This document shows positions 18,588 through 26,559 of a stretch of DNA of 64,000 nt, one piece after another. The stretch lies in the NCBI RefSeq assembly GCF_025145285.1, contig NZ_CP102251.1, positions 62,001 to 126,000 of the forward strand, given 5' to 3'. The notes under the pieces were generated by a model, which saw only the letters and a list, made by a program, of their open reading frames with translations, was not told where the DNA came from and did no database searches. The position numbers and the translations under genes were made by a program. This DNA is from Alistipes onderdonkii (lineage in GTDB: Bacteria > Bacteroidota > Bacteroidia > Bacteroidales > Rikenellaceae). Every line of letters starts with the position of its first letter. The first letter of the stretch is position 1.

Positions 18588-19490
18588 ATGGAAAGGACGG
18601 AAATAGATGCTGTCAGAAGGATGCCGCTTGCGGATTTTCTCGCACGGCTGGGGCATGAGCCTGTCAGAAGGAGCGGTAACGAGCTGTGGTATCTTGCCCC
18701 GTACAGGGGCGAGCGCACATCCTCTTTCCGTGTGAACGTGGCGAAACAGCTCTGGTACGACTTCGGTTTGGGCAAGGGCGGCGACATCTTCACGCTTGCC
18801 GGGGAGTTTCTGCAAAGCGATGACTTCATGAAGCAAGCGAAGTTCATAGCGGAAGCCGCCAATATGACGGTTGCCGGATGGGAAAAGCCCGTCTATCTCT
18901 CGAAGCCGACCGAATCCGTTTTTGAGGATGTGGAGGTCGCTCCGCTGCTCCGCTCACTGCTGACGGAGTATTTAGAGGAACGGGGCATCCCTTACGCCAT
19001 CGCATCCCGTCACTGCTGCCGCTTGAACTACGGTGTGCGTGGGAAACGGTATTTTGCCGTTGGCTTTCCGAACATGGCAGGTGGCTATGAAGTCAGAAGC
19101 CGATATTTCAAGGGTTGCATACCTCCGAAGTCTGTATCACTGGTAAAGGCGAATGACATCCCGGCTGACGAGTGCCTCGTGTTCGAGGGCTTCATGGACT
19201 TTCTCTCTGCCGTGACGCTTGGTGTAACCGGTAACGCTGACTGTCTTGTGCTGAACTCAGTCGCCAACGTGGAGAAGGCGGCGGGATTGCTGGACGGATA
19301 CGGGCGCATCGGCTGCTTCCTCGACCGTGACGAAGCCGGACGGCGGACGCTTGCCGCACTTACCATGCGATACGGGGAACGTGTCACCGACCGTTCCTCC
19401 CTCTATGACGGTTGCAAGGACTTGAACGAGTACCTGCAACTGACAACGAAAAAACAGAAAAACAACCATCTAAAAATCGAAGAACAATGA
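18588..19490 (+). CDS. traP: TraP, DNA primase-like protein
   Basis: 300 residues. The N-terminal part follows the primase zinc-finger fold (LWYLAPYRGERTSSFRV ... WYDFGLGKGGDIFTL) but has no cysteine ligands in its first 100 residues. A Toprim domain follows with CLVFEGFMDFLSA and GCFLDRDEAG, supplying the Glu and Asp-x-Asp residues. It probably primes the complementary strand after transfer. The start at 18588 is 7 bp after traO; the upstream in-frame extension lies inside traO and was rejected. Confidence 0.88.
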   Translation: MERTEIDAVRRMPLADFLARLGHEPVRRSGNELWYLAPYRGERTSSFRVNVAKQLWYDFGLGKGGDIFTLAGEFLQSDDFMKQAKFIAEAANMTVAGWEKPVYLSKPTESVFEDVEVAPLLRSLLTEYLEERGIPYAIASRHCCRLNYGVRGKRYFAVGFPNMAGGYEVRSRYFKGCIPPKSVSLVKANDIPADECLVFEGFMDFLSAVTLGVTGNADCLVLNSVANVEKAAGLLDGYGRIGCFLDRDEAGRRTLAALTMRYGERVTDRSSLYDGCKDLNEYLQLTTKKQKNNHLKIEEQ

Positions 19491-19990
19491 ACATACTGAA
19501 CAACAGAAACAAGAGAACATCAATATTCAAGGCAGTGGCGTTATGCCTGATAGCCGCCATGTCATTCACCCTCGTGTCATGTGACGATGACATGGACATC
19601 CAGCAGTCCTATCCCTTCACGGTGGAGGTCATGCCCGTGCCGAACAAGGTAGTAAAGGGGCAGACAGTGGAAATCCGCTGTGAACTGAAAAAGGAGGGCG
19701 ACTTTTCGGGTACGCTCTATACCATCCGCTATTTCCAGTTCGAGGGGGAAGGCTCGCTCAAAATGGATAACGGCATCACCTTCCTGCCTAACGACCGCTA
19801 CCTGCTGGAGAACGAAAAATTCCGCCTGTACTACACGGCGGCGGGTGATGAGGCGCATAATTTCATCGTGGTGGTGGAGGATAACTTTAGCAACTCCTAC
19901 GAACTGGAATTTGACTTCAACAACAGGAATGTAAAGGACGACGATCTTACCATCGTTCCCATCGGCAACTTCAGCCCCTTGTTGAAATGA
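19487..19990 (+). CDS. traQ: TraQ, DUF3872 lipoprotein
   Basis: 167 residues. The ATG at 19487 overlaps the traP stop (ATGA). A lipoprotein signal ends at TLVSC (about residue 31). The DUF3872 domain follows, with YPFTVEVMPVPNKVVKGQTVEIRC, an Ig-like strand pattern. It is envelope-located; its role in transfer is not defined. Confidence 0.85.
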   Translation: MNILNNRNKRTSIFKAVALCLIAAMSFTLVSCDDDMDIQQSYPFTVEVMPVPNKVVKGQTVEIRCELKKEGDFSGTLYTIRYFQFEGEGSLKMDNGITFLPNDRYLLENEKFRLYYTAAGDEAHNFIVVVEDNFSNSYELEFDFNNRNVKDDDLTIVPIGNFSPLLK

Positions 19991-20514
19991 TGCGTGTATT
20001 CATGACAATGCTCTGTTCACTTCTGACGGTCTGTTCTGTGTCCGCGCAGATCAGCCGCCAAGAGGGAACGGACGGGCAGGCGGCAATCTACCGACTGCCG
20101 CTTATGGAACGTGCTTTTTTATGCTGCCGCTACTTTGAAGGCTGGCACTCAGAAAAACACTACCCATACGTCGGTTGGGGTCACAAACTTTTGCCAAACG
20201 AGAAGTATTCGGCACGAACCATGACAAAACGGGATGCGGATGAACTTTTGCGGAAAGACCTGCGCAAATTTGTCGCCATGTTCCGTAAATTCGGGGTTGA
20301 TTCGATTTTGCTTGGCACGTTAGCTTACAATGTGGGACCGGCGAAGCTGTTAGGCAGCAAAACAATCCCCAAAAGCACCTTAATCAAGAAGCTGGAAGCT
20401 GGTGACAGGAACATCTACCGTGAGTATATAGCCTTCTGCAACTACAAAGGAAAACGCCACGCCATGCTGCTCAAACGGAGAAAGGCGGAGTTTGCGCTGT
20501 TGTATATCCCATAA
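19987..20514 (+). CDS. Lysozyme-like secreted glycosidase of the tra operon
   Basis: 175 residues with a signal peptide (CSVSAQ, about residue 20). FEGWHSEKHYPYVGWGHKL matches the GH24 phage-lysozyme active-site region: the Glu is present, while the usual TxGxGH threonine position is Tyr in YVGWGH. LAYNVGPAKLLGS corresponds to the conserved AxNxGxG block. It overlaps traQ by 4 bp and is followed by a strong terminator, so it ends the operon. It probably opens peptidoglycan for the channel. Confidence 0.82.
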   Translation: MMRVFMTMLCSLLTVCSVSAQISRQEGTDGQAAIYRLPLMERAFLCCRYFEGWHSEKHYPYVGWGHKLLPNEKYSARTMTKRDADELLRKDLRKFVAMFRKFGVDSILLGTLAYNVGPAKLLGSKTIPKSTLIKKLEAGDRNIYREYIAFCNYKGKRHAMLLKRRKAEFALLYIP

Positions 20515-20531
20515 AAGGACTGACAAAACTG

Positions 20532-20570
20532 GCAAAAGACGTGCCATATTTAACTTGGCACGTCTTTTGC
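20532..20570 (+). terminator. Terminator of the tra operon
   Basis: A perfect 15-bp stem (20532-20546 with 20556-20570) and a 9-nt loop lie 17 bp after the lysozyme-like gene. The 3' arm ends GTCTTTTGCTC, so the T-tract is short but present. Confidence 0.75.
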
Positions 20571-21001
20571 TCTATCACTTGATAGATTATCGTAGGATTT
20601 TCTCGTTAATTGACATCGTTGAGCCATTTTTGCCTATCGGTTTCCAAATAACACTTCAAGTTGTAAGTGTTGTGAGAGCAATACAAAACATAGTTATTAA
20701 CCATAAAAAGTATAGCGAAATTATGAAGAAAGTATTTAGGAAAATTCAGAAAGGAACAACAAAAATGATTGAACGTATCAAATCGTTGGGGGAAATGGAG
20801 ACGAAGCAGAAATGTGTAGTTCAACGGTTCGAGATTATCATTCCCCTCCACCAAAAAATAACGACCCAATATATAGCCTCCGCAAGTTTTACTTGCGGAT
20901 TTTTTAGTTATCGCAGATTGGACAAAGGTTTCTTTGCTACTTTCTTTGTCCGCCATCATGCTCACTGAAAGAAAGTAGGGCGGCTCTCGCCGCCCCGCCA
21001 C
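20571..21001. other. Intergenic region between convergent tra and PcfK/PcfJ operons
   Basis: About 430 bp. An 81-codon ORF (20723-20968, starting MKKVFRKIQKGTTKM) runs straight through a clear intrinsic terminator (stem 20879-20886 with 20892-20899, then TTTTTT), so it is probably not a gene, or is a decayed one. A second hairpin, GGGCGGC / GCCGCCC at 20978-20995, sits just after the stop of the leftward operon and could end it. Confidence 0.5.
20879..20905 (+). terminator. Intrinsic terminator
   Basis: TCCGCAAG, a 5-nt loop, CTTGCGGA, then TTTTTT. It is rightward and may back up the tra operon terminator or end a small transcript starting after 20570. Confidence 0.65.
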
Positions 21002-21310
21002 TCAAAAGCGTGTGTAAAGTCCCGTCACCATCGTGAACATTTCCTCCAGCATATCAAAATAGATACCCTCGTGTACGGCAATGTCCTTTGTCTTGCACTC
21101 AAAGGTCTTTTTGCTGAACGTCCTGCGGTAGAAGCGCATATTGTAGAGGTCTGCCCCTTCGTCATAGATGATGTCAAGGCGGTTGGCACTTGTTTTGTTC
21201 CTTGCAAGGCTCATCCGTAAGCCGTTGCCCATATCTATGAAATCACGGCTACCTGTCATGGCGGTGAAGCGTTTTCCGCCTATCTGCTGTAATATCGTCT
21301 TGGCTATCAT
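21002..21310 (-). CDS. Conserved hypothetical protein of conjugative element
   Basis: 102 residues using the ATG at 21310 (MIAKTILQQIGGKRFTAMTG). The longer frame to 21421 overlaps the next gene and was rejected. It is mixed alpha/beta with a YNMRFYRRTFSK block, and has no signal or membrane segment. Small proteins of this kind are common in the accessory operon of CTnDOT-like elements. I do not recognise a function. It is the last gene of the leftward PcfK/PcfJ operon. Confidence 0.7.
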   Translation of the reverse strand: MIAKTILQQIGGKRFTAMTGSRDFIDMGNGLRMSLARNKTSANRLDIIYDEGADLYNMRFYRRTFSKKTFECKTKDIAVHEGIYFDMLEEMFTMVTGLYTRF

Positions 21311-21363
21311 ATCTTTTGTTTTTAGGGTTTTAAGTATTGGCGGTGCGGACACCGCCATCCCGT

Positions 21364-21609
21364 TCAAAATTCTCGCATTTCGGAAATGGGGGTCTGCCGT
21401 TGTAGCCACTCTTTCACACATTCCATATTGTACTCGCTCGTGATGACTGCCGTATGGCTGTCGGTGGCGGTGAAACGTGTGCTTTCGTAATCATCTATCC
21501 ACCCCTTGAGGGTGTCCGTTCCCCACGCTCCGGTATCGTCAAAGATACCGTCCAATGCCGTGATAGGTTCGCTGAACTTGACTATCAGCGTTTGATAGGT
21601 CGTGTTCAT
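21364..21609 (-). CDS. Hypothetical protein
   Basis: 81 residues from the ATG at 21609 (MNTTYQTLIVKFSEPITAL), which overlaps the stop of the upstream gene (ATGA). It is soluble and acidic, with SHTAVITSEYNMECVKEWL in the middle. The in-frame extension into the upstream gene was rejected. No function recognised. Confidence 0.65.
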   Translation of the reverse strand: MNTTYQTLIVKFSEPITALDGIFDDTGAWGTDTLKGWIDDYESTRFTATDSHTAVITSEYNMECVKEWLQRQTPISEMREF

Positions 21610-21839
21610 AGTCTGTCCTCCTTTCCCTTCTTTGCGTTCAGCCACTTGTCCCGTGCGGCTCGGCACTCGTCCAACGTGGGTTTGACACAAGAGAACAATT
21701 CTCTGTCTATGGGGTGGCGGTAGTCGTACTGCACAAGTGTCCGCCTGCGTCTTCCGATACCCGATTGGAAACGCTCGTATTTCTCCGTACCTGCTTCCGC
21801 GCAGGTGCTTACTCCGTTGATGGTCATTCGTGTTGTCAT
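21606..21839 (-). CDS. DUF3873-like small protein
   Basis: 77 residues. The pattern MTINGVSTCAEAGTEKYE ... VQYDYRHPIDRELFSCVKPTLDECRAARDKWL resembles the DUF3873 family, small soluble proteins coded near tra operons of Bacteroides elements. Function unknown. It overlaps the next gene downstream by 4 bp. Confidence 0.7.
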   Translation of the reverse strand: MTTRMTINGVSTCAEAGTEKYERFQSGIGRRRRTLVQYDYRHPIDRELFSCVKPTLDECRAARDKWLNAKKGKEDRL

Positions 21840-21858
21840 AATGTTGCTTTTTAGATGG

Positions 21859-22116
21859 TTAAAAATGTACTGACAGAACTCTGTTCTTCATCACCATTTC
21901 GGGGTTGCTTGTGTAGCGTTGGTGCAGGTAGAAATGGTGTGAGCCGAAGCCGTAAAGGAAAAACTTGTCAAGTTCGTGCTTCTCGGCAAACTCCTTTACG
22001 CTCTTTCTCAATTCCCCCTCACTCGTTGTGAGAGTGAGGAGGTTCACAAATTCAAGGAACATCGTGGGGATTGCATCATCCCACACACAAATCATACTTT
22101 CAATTCTTACTTCCAT
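21859..22116 (-). CDS. Hypothetical protein
   Basis: 85 residues, soluble, with ELDKFFLYGFGSHHFYLHQRY near the C-terminus. It lies between the DUF3873-like gene and the PcfJ-like gene, all leftward. No family function recognised. Coding is supported by operon position and short spacers. Confidence 0.65.
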   Translation of the reverse strand: MEVRIESMICVWDDAIPTMFLEFVNLLTLTTSEGELRKSVKEFAEKHELDKFFLYGFGSHHFYLHQRYTSNPEMVMKNRVLSVHF

Positions 22117-22140
22117 ATCAATGTTGTTTTAGGGGTTATG

Positions 22141-23472
22141 CTATGCCGCTTTCATCCGCTCACGGATAAGGTTGGCGTTCTTGTTCACAAGGTCTATGAT
22201 GCGCTCGTGATATTCGGTGTCCTGGTTGTGCTTGCCGTGGCACTGCACCACTTCGAGGGTTCGCAAGTCCACCTCTACGGTTTCAATAATCTCATCGCCA
22301 ATCCTTGCCGATAGTATGAGGGTGTCGGCTTTCTTGTAGTATCCACTGCCAAACACGCAGATGCCCTGCGTCTTGCCCTCGTTGTAATACTCGTCTATGC
22401 TTTCAAGCACCTTGACGATTATTTCCTCGTCCGTGATTACCAAGCCGAAGAATTTGGATTTGTTGGCGATGAAATCCTCCGCATCTTTCTTTCGTTGGAG
22501 TTGTCGCTGTTGCTCACGCTCACGCCTTTCAATCTCCCAACGGCGTTGCTCTGCGGCTCTTTCCTTCTCGTGTATGGCTTCAATTTTTCGGGTTGCGTTG
22601 TCGTGTGCCGCCATGAAATCTTCGGGACAGATGTTCTTCGGGTTACGGAGGTCTTGACCGAGTTTTTTGAGCATACGCAGATAGTCGCACCACATTGAGA
22701 GGTTGTCTATCTGATACTTGTGACGCTTGGCAATCAGATATGATGCCCAACATTCATCGGCAGTACGGGTATTGAAAAGAAAGTGTTTCATGACCTCAAT
22801 CTCACCGCCTTTCATAAGGGTTTCAATTCTTGGGTCTGAAAGCAAGGCTTTGAAAAGACGCACGGGGGAGATGCCGTGGAAATCGCCCTTGAAGCCGTTA
22901 CGTCTGAGTTGGGGCAATATCCTCATCTTTGGATATGCACAGCTTCTTGCCACCACATCATCGTATAGGCTGTTGTGCGGTCTTACCTCCATATCGCTGC
23001 CTAATGCCCACACATCGCAATAGCAGAAAAGGAAGCCACGGAGCAACGCCATGTCCGTAACCTTGCCGTCGGGTGAAATCCAACGCTGCACGACCTCGTG
23101 GCAGTAGAAACGCATCGGTTCGCCTTTCCTGCTCTCGCATCTGACCTGCGCCACGCGGATTACCTGATACCCTTTGCAGGTGGTTATCACGCTGAAATTC
23201 TGCGTTTCCTTGTAGATGCGTCTGCGTGTGTCCTGCACTTTGAGTTCGGCATGGCATTTGGGGCAGGTGCAGCCTTCAAGGGTGTCGCATAGTCCGCTGT
23301 CGCTGTGCCACTCGTGACCGCAGTCGGAACAGGTGATGTTCCCTTTCTTGGTGCGGTAGCCGATATGCTCAACGCAGTGGCGGTATGCCCAATCTATTTG
23401 TGTCGCTGATATGGGGCGAAGGTTGGCGGAAAGTCTTGCCACCTCTTTCTGTATCTTGGTCTTCGGTTTCAT
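22141..23472 (-). CDS. PcfJ-like protein
   Basis: 443 residues. Two zinc-knuckle pairs lie near residues 48-75 (CSDCGHEW and CTCPKCHAEL), then a helical domain, then a charged coiled coil (EKERAAEQRRWEIERREREQQ, about 303-325). This is the PcfJ-like layout of Bacteroides conjugative elements; PcfJ of pCF10 is a transfer-associated protein of unclear function. The start overlaps the PcfK-like stop by 4 bp, so the two are translationally coupled. Confidence 0.82.
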   Translation of the reverse strand: MKPKTKIQKEVARLSANLRPISATQIDWAYRHCVEHIGYRTKKGNITCSDCGHEWHSDSGLCDTLEGCTCPKCHAELKVQDTRRRIYKETQNFSVITTCKGYQVIRVAQVRCESRKGEPMRFYCHEVVQRWISPDGKVTDMALLRGFLFCYCDVWALGSDMEVRPHNSLYDDVVARSCAYPKMRILPQLRRNGFKGDFHGISPVRLFKALLSDPRIETLMKGGEIEVMKHFLFNTRTADECWASYLIAKRHKYQIDNLSMWCDYLRMLKKLGQDLRNPKNICPEDFMAAHDNATRKIEAIHEKERAAEQRRWEIERREREQQRQLQRKKDAEDFIANKSKFFGLVITDEEIIVKVLESIDEYYNEGKTQGICVFGSGYYKKADTLILSARIGDEIIETVEVDLRTLEVVQCHGKHNQDTEYHERIIDLVNKNANLIRERMKAA

Positions 23473-23885
23473 AAGCCTAAATCAAATAATGAGGGTTGGG
23501 GTTGGTTTTCTTTTCTCGCTGACGGTCTGTGGCGGTTCTGCAACTTGCGGAGTTCCTCCTCTTGGTATTTGCGGACAGCGTTCTGACGTGCCTCCGCCTT
23601 TTCCTCTGCCGTGAGTTTCACAACGTGGTTCACAACCACTTGGCAGTCCATCGGTTTGCCCACCTCTATCTCGTTTTCCTCATAGTAGTGGATGGCTTGC
23701 CCGAATATCTCTCCGTCCGTGAAACCGTTGCAACCGCTTTTCTGCACATAGTTCAGAATGTGGGTCACGCACTCGTCCATGTTCTTGGCAGGGTTGCGGT
23801 ACTTCTTTGCAAATAGCGCATCTTCCTCCGCACGCTGTTCCAAGTACATATATATCGTTCTCTTGAAATGGTCTGTTCCTTTCAT
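23469..23885 (-). CDS. PcfK-like protein
   Basis: 138 residues with the PcfK pattern FKRTIYMYLEQRAEEDALFAKKY ... MDECVTHILNYVQKSG and a basic/proline tail ending QPSLFDLGL. It is paired with the PcfJ-like gene, as in other elements. The exact role in conjugation is unknown. Confidence 0.85.
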   Translation of the reverse strand: MKGTDHFKRTIYMYLEQRAEEDALFAKKYRNPAKNMDECVTHILNYVQKSGCNGFTDGEIFGQAIHYYEENEIEVGKPMDCQVVVNHVVKLTAEEKAEARQNAVRKYQEEELRKLQNRHRPSARKENQPQPSLFDLGL

Positions 23886-23898
23886 ATCGCTGTCATTT

Positions 23899-24120
23899 TT
23901 AGATTATCTGTTTCAGTATCTCTCTCCAATAGGTCGGCTCTACCTCGCTGAGAAGGAAGTCCATGAAATCCCTCCGTGCGTCCTTGTTCAGTTCGTGGTA
24001 CAATCTTCGGAAAGTTTCAAAATTGCCGTTGATGTACGTTTCCACCATATACACGAAGATGTTGTCCACCTCGTAATATCTGCACTGCTGCGCTGCCGTC
24101 TTGCTGTTTCTTTTTGCCAT
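23899..24120 (-). CDS. Hypothetical small protein
   Basis: 73 residues from the ATG at 24120 (MAKRNSKTAAQQCRYYEVD). The longer frame to 24294 overlaps the membrane-protein gene and was rejected. It is helical, with FVYMVETYINGNFETFRRLYHEL. The 13-bp spacing to PcfK supports an operon. Function unknown. Confidence 0.68.
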   Translation of the reverse strand: MAKRNSKTAAQQCRYYEVDNIFVYMVETYINGNFETFRRLYHELNKDARRDFMDFLLSEVEPTYWREILKQII

Positions 24121-24131
24121 GTCGGTAAGGG

Positions 24132-24347
24132 TTAAAGGGTGAATAACCAAAGGATGAAGCCAAAGAAGGCAATGGTGGAAAGGATAGCCACGATTACACC
24201 TATCGCCACTCGGAACACTCCGTTTACAATCTCTCTGATGATGCCCCAAAGGATGCCGAACACCCCGAAGGCGGTGCGCATCATCAAGCCGCATATCGCC
24301 AACCCGATGTGTTGCGCCATTTGTCTGAAATTTGCCGTTGCCGTCAT
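24132..24347 (-). CDS. Small two-helix membrane protein
   Basis: 71 residues with two hydrophobic segments (about 12-35 and 41-69; the C-terminal one ends FFGFILWLFTL). It is probably the first gene of the leftward operon; no consensus promoter is visible directly upstream. Function unknown. Confidence 0.65.
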   Translation of the reverse strand: MTATANFRQMAQHIGLAICGLMMRTAFGVFGILWGIIREIVNGVFRVAIGVIVAILSTIAFFGFILWLFTL

Positions 24348-25011
24348 ATCTTCGCTGTTTTTGATTTTTTTGTTTTTAATGCGGATTCAAGAGCTGAGGG
24401 AGTTGAGTTTCAAACTATCTTATCTGCCTCTCGTTTATCCGACATTTTTTTTATGCGTCTTTCTGTCGCATCGGTCGTTTTCGTTTCGGGTGCTTGAAAA
24501 GGTAGGGATTAGGGAATGCAAGGTTTTTCGGTCAAAATACTACCCGCAGGGCTGGAGATTTTTACCGAAAACAGGAGGCTTGACCTTGCTTTCCCGTCCA
24601 ATCCCGGAATTACCTTTGCGCCCAGAACGAAAATGACTGACTGATGCGGCTTACTGAAAGGCGCAAAATGGAGGTAAACGAAAACAGAGGCAGATTGTGT
24701 AGAAAAAAACTTCAGGGGAAAATCCGTAAAAAAAAGAATCACCAAAAGGAAAAAGACATCACCGGAAGCGTGAAAAGGGCAAACCACAACAAAGGAAGTA
24801 TGATTGTTTCCGATCCGACGGAACTTGTTCAGCCGGGTGGCAACAATCATTCTTCCCGGTTTGTCCGGCTGTGTGTGGGCGCCTGTTTCATTCATGGGGC
24901 AGGCTGACACACTCTGCATTCACTTTCCGCTTCCGGCAAAAGAGACAGCGAAAAAAGAAAAATCATTTGAAAACCCGTAAAAGCACCTCTTGGCATAGGC
25001 GCAAAAGAAAG

Positions 25012-25066
25012 GGGCATTGCTTCATCTGTCTAAACATCGTTTAGGCGTGAGGCAATGCCCTTTTCT
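25012..25066 (+). terminator. Two-tier hairpin near the element end
   Basis: GGGCATTGC (25012-25020) pairs with GCAATGCCC (25052-25060). An inner hairpin CTAAAC / GTTTAG occupies 25030-25044, and TTTTC follows. It may be a terminator insulating the element from its flank. Confidence 0.5.
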
Positions 25067-25080
25067 CCAGCTATGCGGTA

Positions 25081-25128
25081 GTCGGCACACGTTTGTTCCA
25101 AACTCGTTTTGGGCAATGGTGTGCCGAC
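25081..25128. repeat. Inverted repeat GTCGGCACAC
   Basis: GTCGGCACAC at 25081-25090 is matched exactly by GTGTGCCGAC at 25119-25128. It lies close to the preceding hairpin and to the candidate attachment core at 25211. Confidence 0.5.
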
Positions 25129-25210
25129 GGACAATACCGCTTTTACGGAAAATTCTTATGAATGAGGGGATAAAAAACGGGAGTTTATATCAAAATCTCG
25201 AATTAAATAG

Positions 25211-25220
25211 CTACTTTTGC
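25211..25220 (+). other. Candidate attachment core site 1
   Basis: CTACTTTTGC matches the CTnDOT-class core pattern GTAnnTTTGC at all fixed positions except the first. It could mark the right junction or be an ordinary TAnnTTTG promoter element; the two motifs overlap in form. Confidence 0.3.
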
Positions 25221-25362
25221 ATACGAAGAGTTCTTTGAAGGTTACGCAACGCGCAGAAGGATAATGCAGTAGATAACTAACTAAATCGTAACCTATTACT
25301 ATCAAGAGCAATTAACCTACGCTCATTTCCAATAAATTACACTCTTTTCGTAACTTCAGGTT

Positions 25363-25372
25363 GCAAAGATAG
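25363..25372 (-). other. Candidate attachment core site 2
   Basis: On the minus strand CTATCTTTGC also matches GTAnnTTTGC except at the first base. It directly borders the repeat unit that looks chromosomal. GTTACG-like motifs lie on its element side. I slightly prefer this as the right boundary of the conjugative element. Confidence 0.35.
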
Positions 25373-25455
25373 TGCAAGCCGAGAGCAAAAGCAAGTTTAC
25401 TTGCATTTTGCCGAGGCGCCGCCTGTCTAAAACAGGGTTAAAGATAGTGCAAGCC
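25365..25455. repeat. Two copies of a 16-bp repeat around a hairpin
   Basis: AAAGATAGTGCAAGCC occurs exactly at 25365-25380 and 25440-25455. Between them is a GCAAGT / ACTTGC hairpin (about 25391-25404). On the minus strand the first copy reads CTATCTTTG, a TAnnTTTG promoter-like element. I recall similar units in many Bacteroidales genomes, so this may be an interspersed repeat. Confidence 0.5.
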
Positions 25456-25499
25456 GGGGCGATGCCGGATTTATTTGGAAATGCCCGGGCATCAAAAAA

Positions 25500-25520
25500 G
25501 CCCGTGTCGGGGACACGGGC
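25500..25520 (-). terminator. Terminator after FN3 lipoprotein gene
   Basis: GCCCGTGTC and GACACGGGC form a perfect 9-bp stem with a 3-nt loop. On the minus strand it is followed by TTTTTTGATG. It lies 22 bp after the stop of the 25543-26517 gene. Confidence 0.85.
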
Positions 25521-25542
25521 CTTGAAGTAGCCGGGTGGAGGC

Positions 25543-26517
25543 TTATTTCTTACGCGTCAGCACGATGTCGGACACACCGAGGTAGTAACGTGCATAGGCC
25601 CCCTGCTTGGGATGCCACTGGAACAGCGACGGCGTCCAGGTTTTTCCGGAGATCACGGTCGACCCCACACGCAGTTCGTCGCCGGCGACCGTGACGGGAA
25701 GCTCGCATTCGCAATCGGAGAAGCTCTTGTCATCGGCACCGCCGAGCAGGTAAACCGGGCCGAGTTCATCGGTAGTGAACCAGCTCAGGACATTGAACTT
25801 GGTTGTAGCTTCGACAACGATCGAACCGTCCTCCAGGAGTTTGAGGAACCACTTGGGGCCGAAGCCTTCGAGCGCACGGGCTACGGAAAAGCCCTCTTCG
25901 ATCAGCTGTTCGTAGGTTCGGGCACTGCCCTCTTTCTCGAAGTCCCCGAGGCCAAGGCAGACGAGATAGTTTTCCTTGCGGTATTTCCGCGAGCCGACCT
26001 GTGCCATGATTTCGACATCGAACGTCCACTCCTCGGTCGTGAAGAAAAACCCGCCCGTAGCAGGATCAAATCCCGTAGCGTATTTGACGCTCTGCTTGCC
26101 GACCCACTCACCGACGAGGGCGTCGAACTCGGCCGACTGGATCATTCCGGAAGTATCCTCTGCGAGCGTGGTCACCTTGATCTGGGCTGCATCGGATGCG
26201 GTGTACTTCGGGTCGGTGGAGAGCGCCTTGACGGTGACCGTATATTCCGTACCCGGATTCAGGCCGCTGAAACGGGCGGAAGTTTCGGACGTGGTCGCTT
26301 CAGTGCCGCCATTGAGCGAATAAGCATATACATTTGCATGCTCGACGGCCTGCCAGGTCACGGAGAAAGCGGTCTCCTCGACCGAACTCTGAGCGAGGAC
26401 GGGTGCGGCGAGCTGCGTCCCGTTGTTATCCCCGTCGTCACCGGAATCGGAATCGCTGCAAGCGGCAAAACCCAGCAACAGGGAAGCACACATTAAAATT
26501 CTGCTGATCTTTTTCAT
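25543..26517 (-). CDS. FN3-domain surface lipoprotein
   Basis: 324 residues. A lipoprotein signal ends at GFAAC (about residue 20). An acidic linker (SDSDSGDDGDNN) is followed by one fibronectin type III domain (about 36-117, with FSGLNPGTEYTVTVKAL). The C-terminal domain of about 200 residues contains a WxxDVEIMAQ and KWFLKLLEDG pattern that I do not recognise. It probably sits on the outer membrane. It lies 42 bp after a second FN3 lipoprotein gene, so the two are likely co-transcribed. Confidence 0.8.
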   Translation of the reverse strand: MKKISRILMCASLLLGFAACSDSDSGDDGDNNGTQLAAPVLAQSSVEETAFSVTWQAVEHANVYAYSLNGGTEATTSETSARFSGLNPGTEYTVTVKALSTDPKYTASDAAQIKVTTLAEDTSGMIQSAEFDALVGEWVGKQSVKYATGFDPATGGFFFTTEEWTFDVEIMAQVGSRKYRKENYLVCLGLGDFEKEGSARTYEQLIEEGFSVARALEGFGPKWFLKLLEDGSIVVEATTKFNVLSWFTTDELGPVYLLGGADDKSFSDCECELPVTVAGDELRVGSTVISGKTWTPSLFQWHPKQGAYARYYLGVSDIVLTRKK

Positions 26518-26559
26518 TGTTGTTCGTATTTATCGGTTATGAAATTCTTACGTGATCTT

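Larger units (their letters stand above)
24348..25362. other. Non-coding right-end region of the conjugative element
   Basis: About 1 kb without a convincing gene. ORFs of 73-136 residues on either strand have no recognisable features and cross hairpins. It contains an inverted repeat ATGATTGTT (24800-24808) / AACAATCAT (24842-24850), two large hairpins (listed), and GTTACG-type motifs in both orientations between 25240 and 25355, as expected of recombinase arm sites at an element end. Confidence 0.5.

Noticed and set aside
20492..20968. 158-codon ORF after the lysozyme-like gene
   Set aside because: It crosses the tra terminator and a second intrinsic terminator and overlaps the lysozyme gene.
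24509..24919. ORFs on both strands in the right-end region of the element
   Set aside because: No signal, domain or operon context, and they overlap each other and inverted repeats.
25017..25238. 73-codon ORF near the element end
   Set aside because: It translates two hairpins and ends in the candidate attachment core; no coding features.
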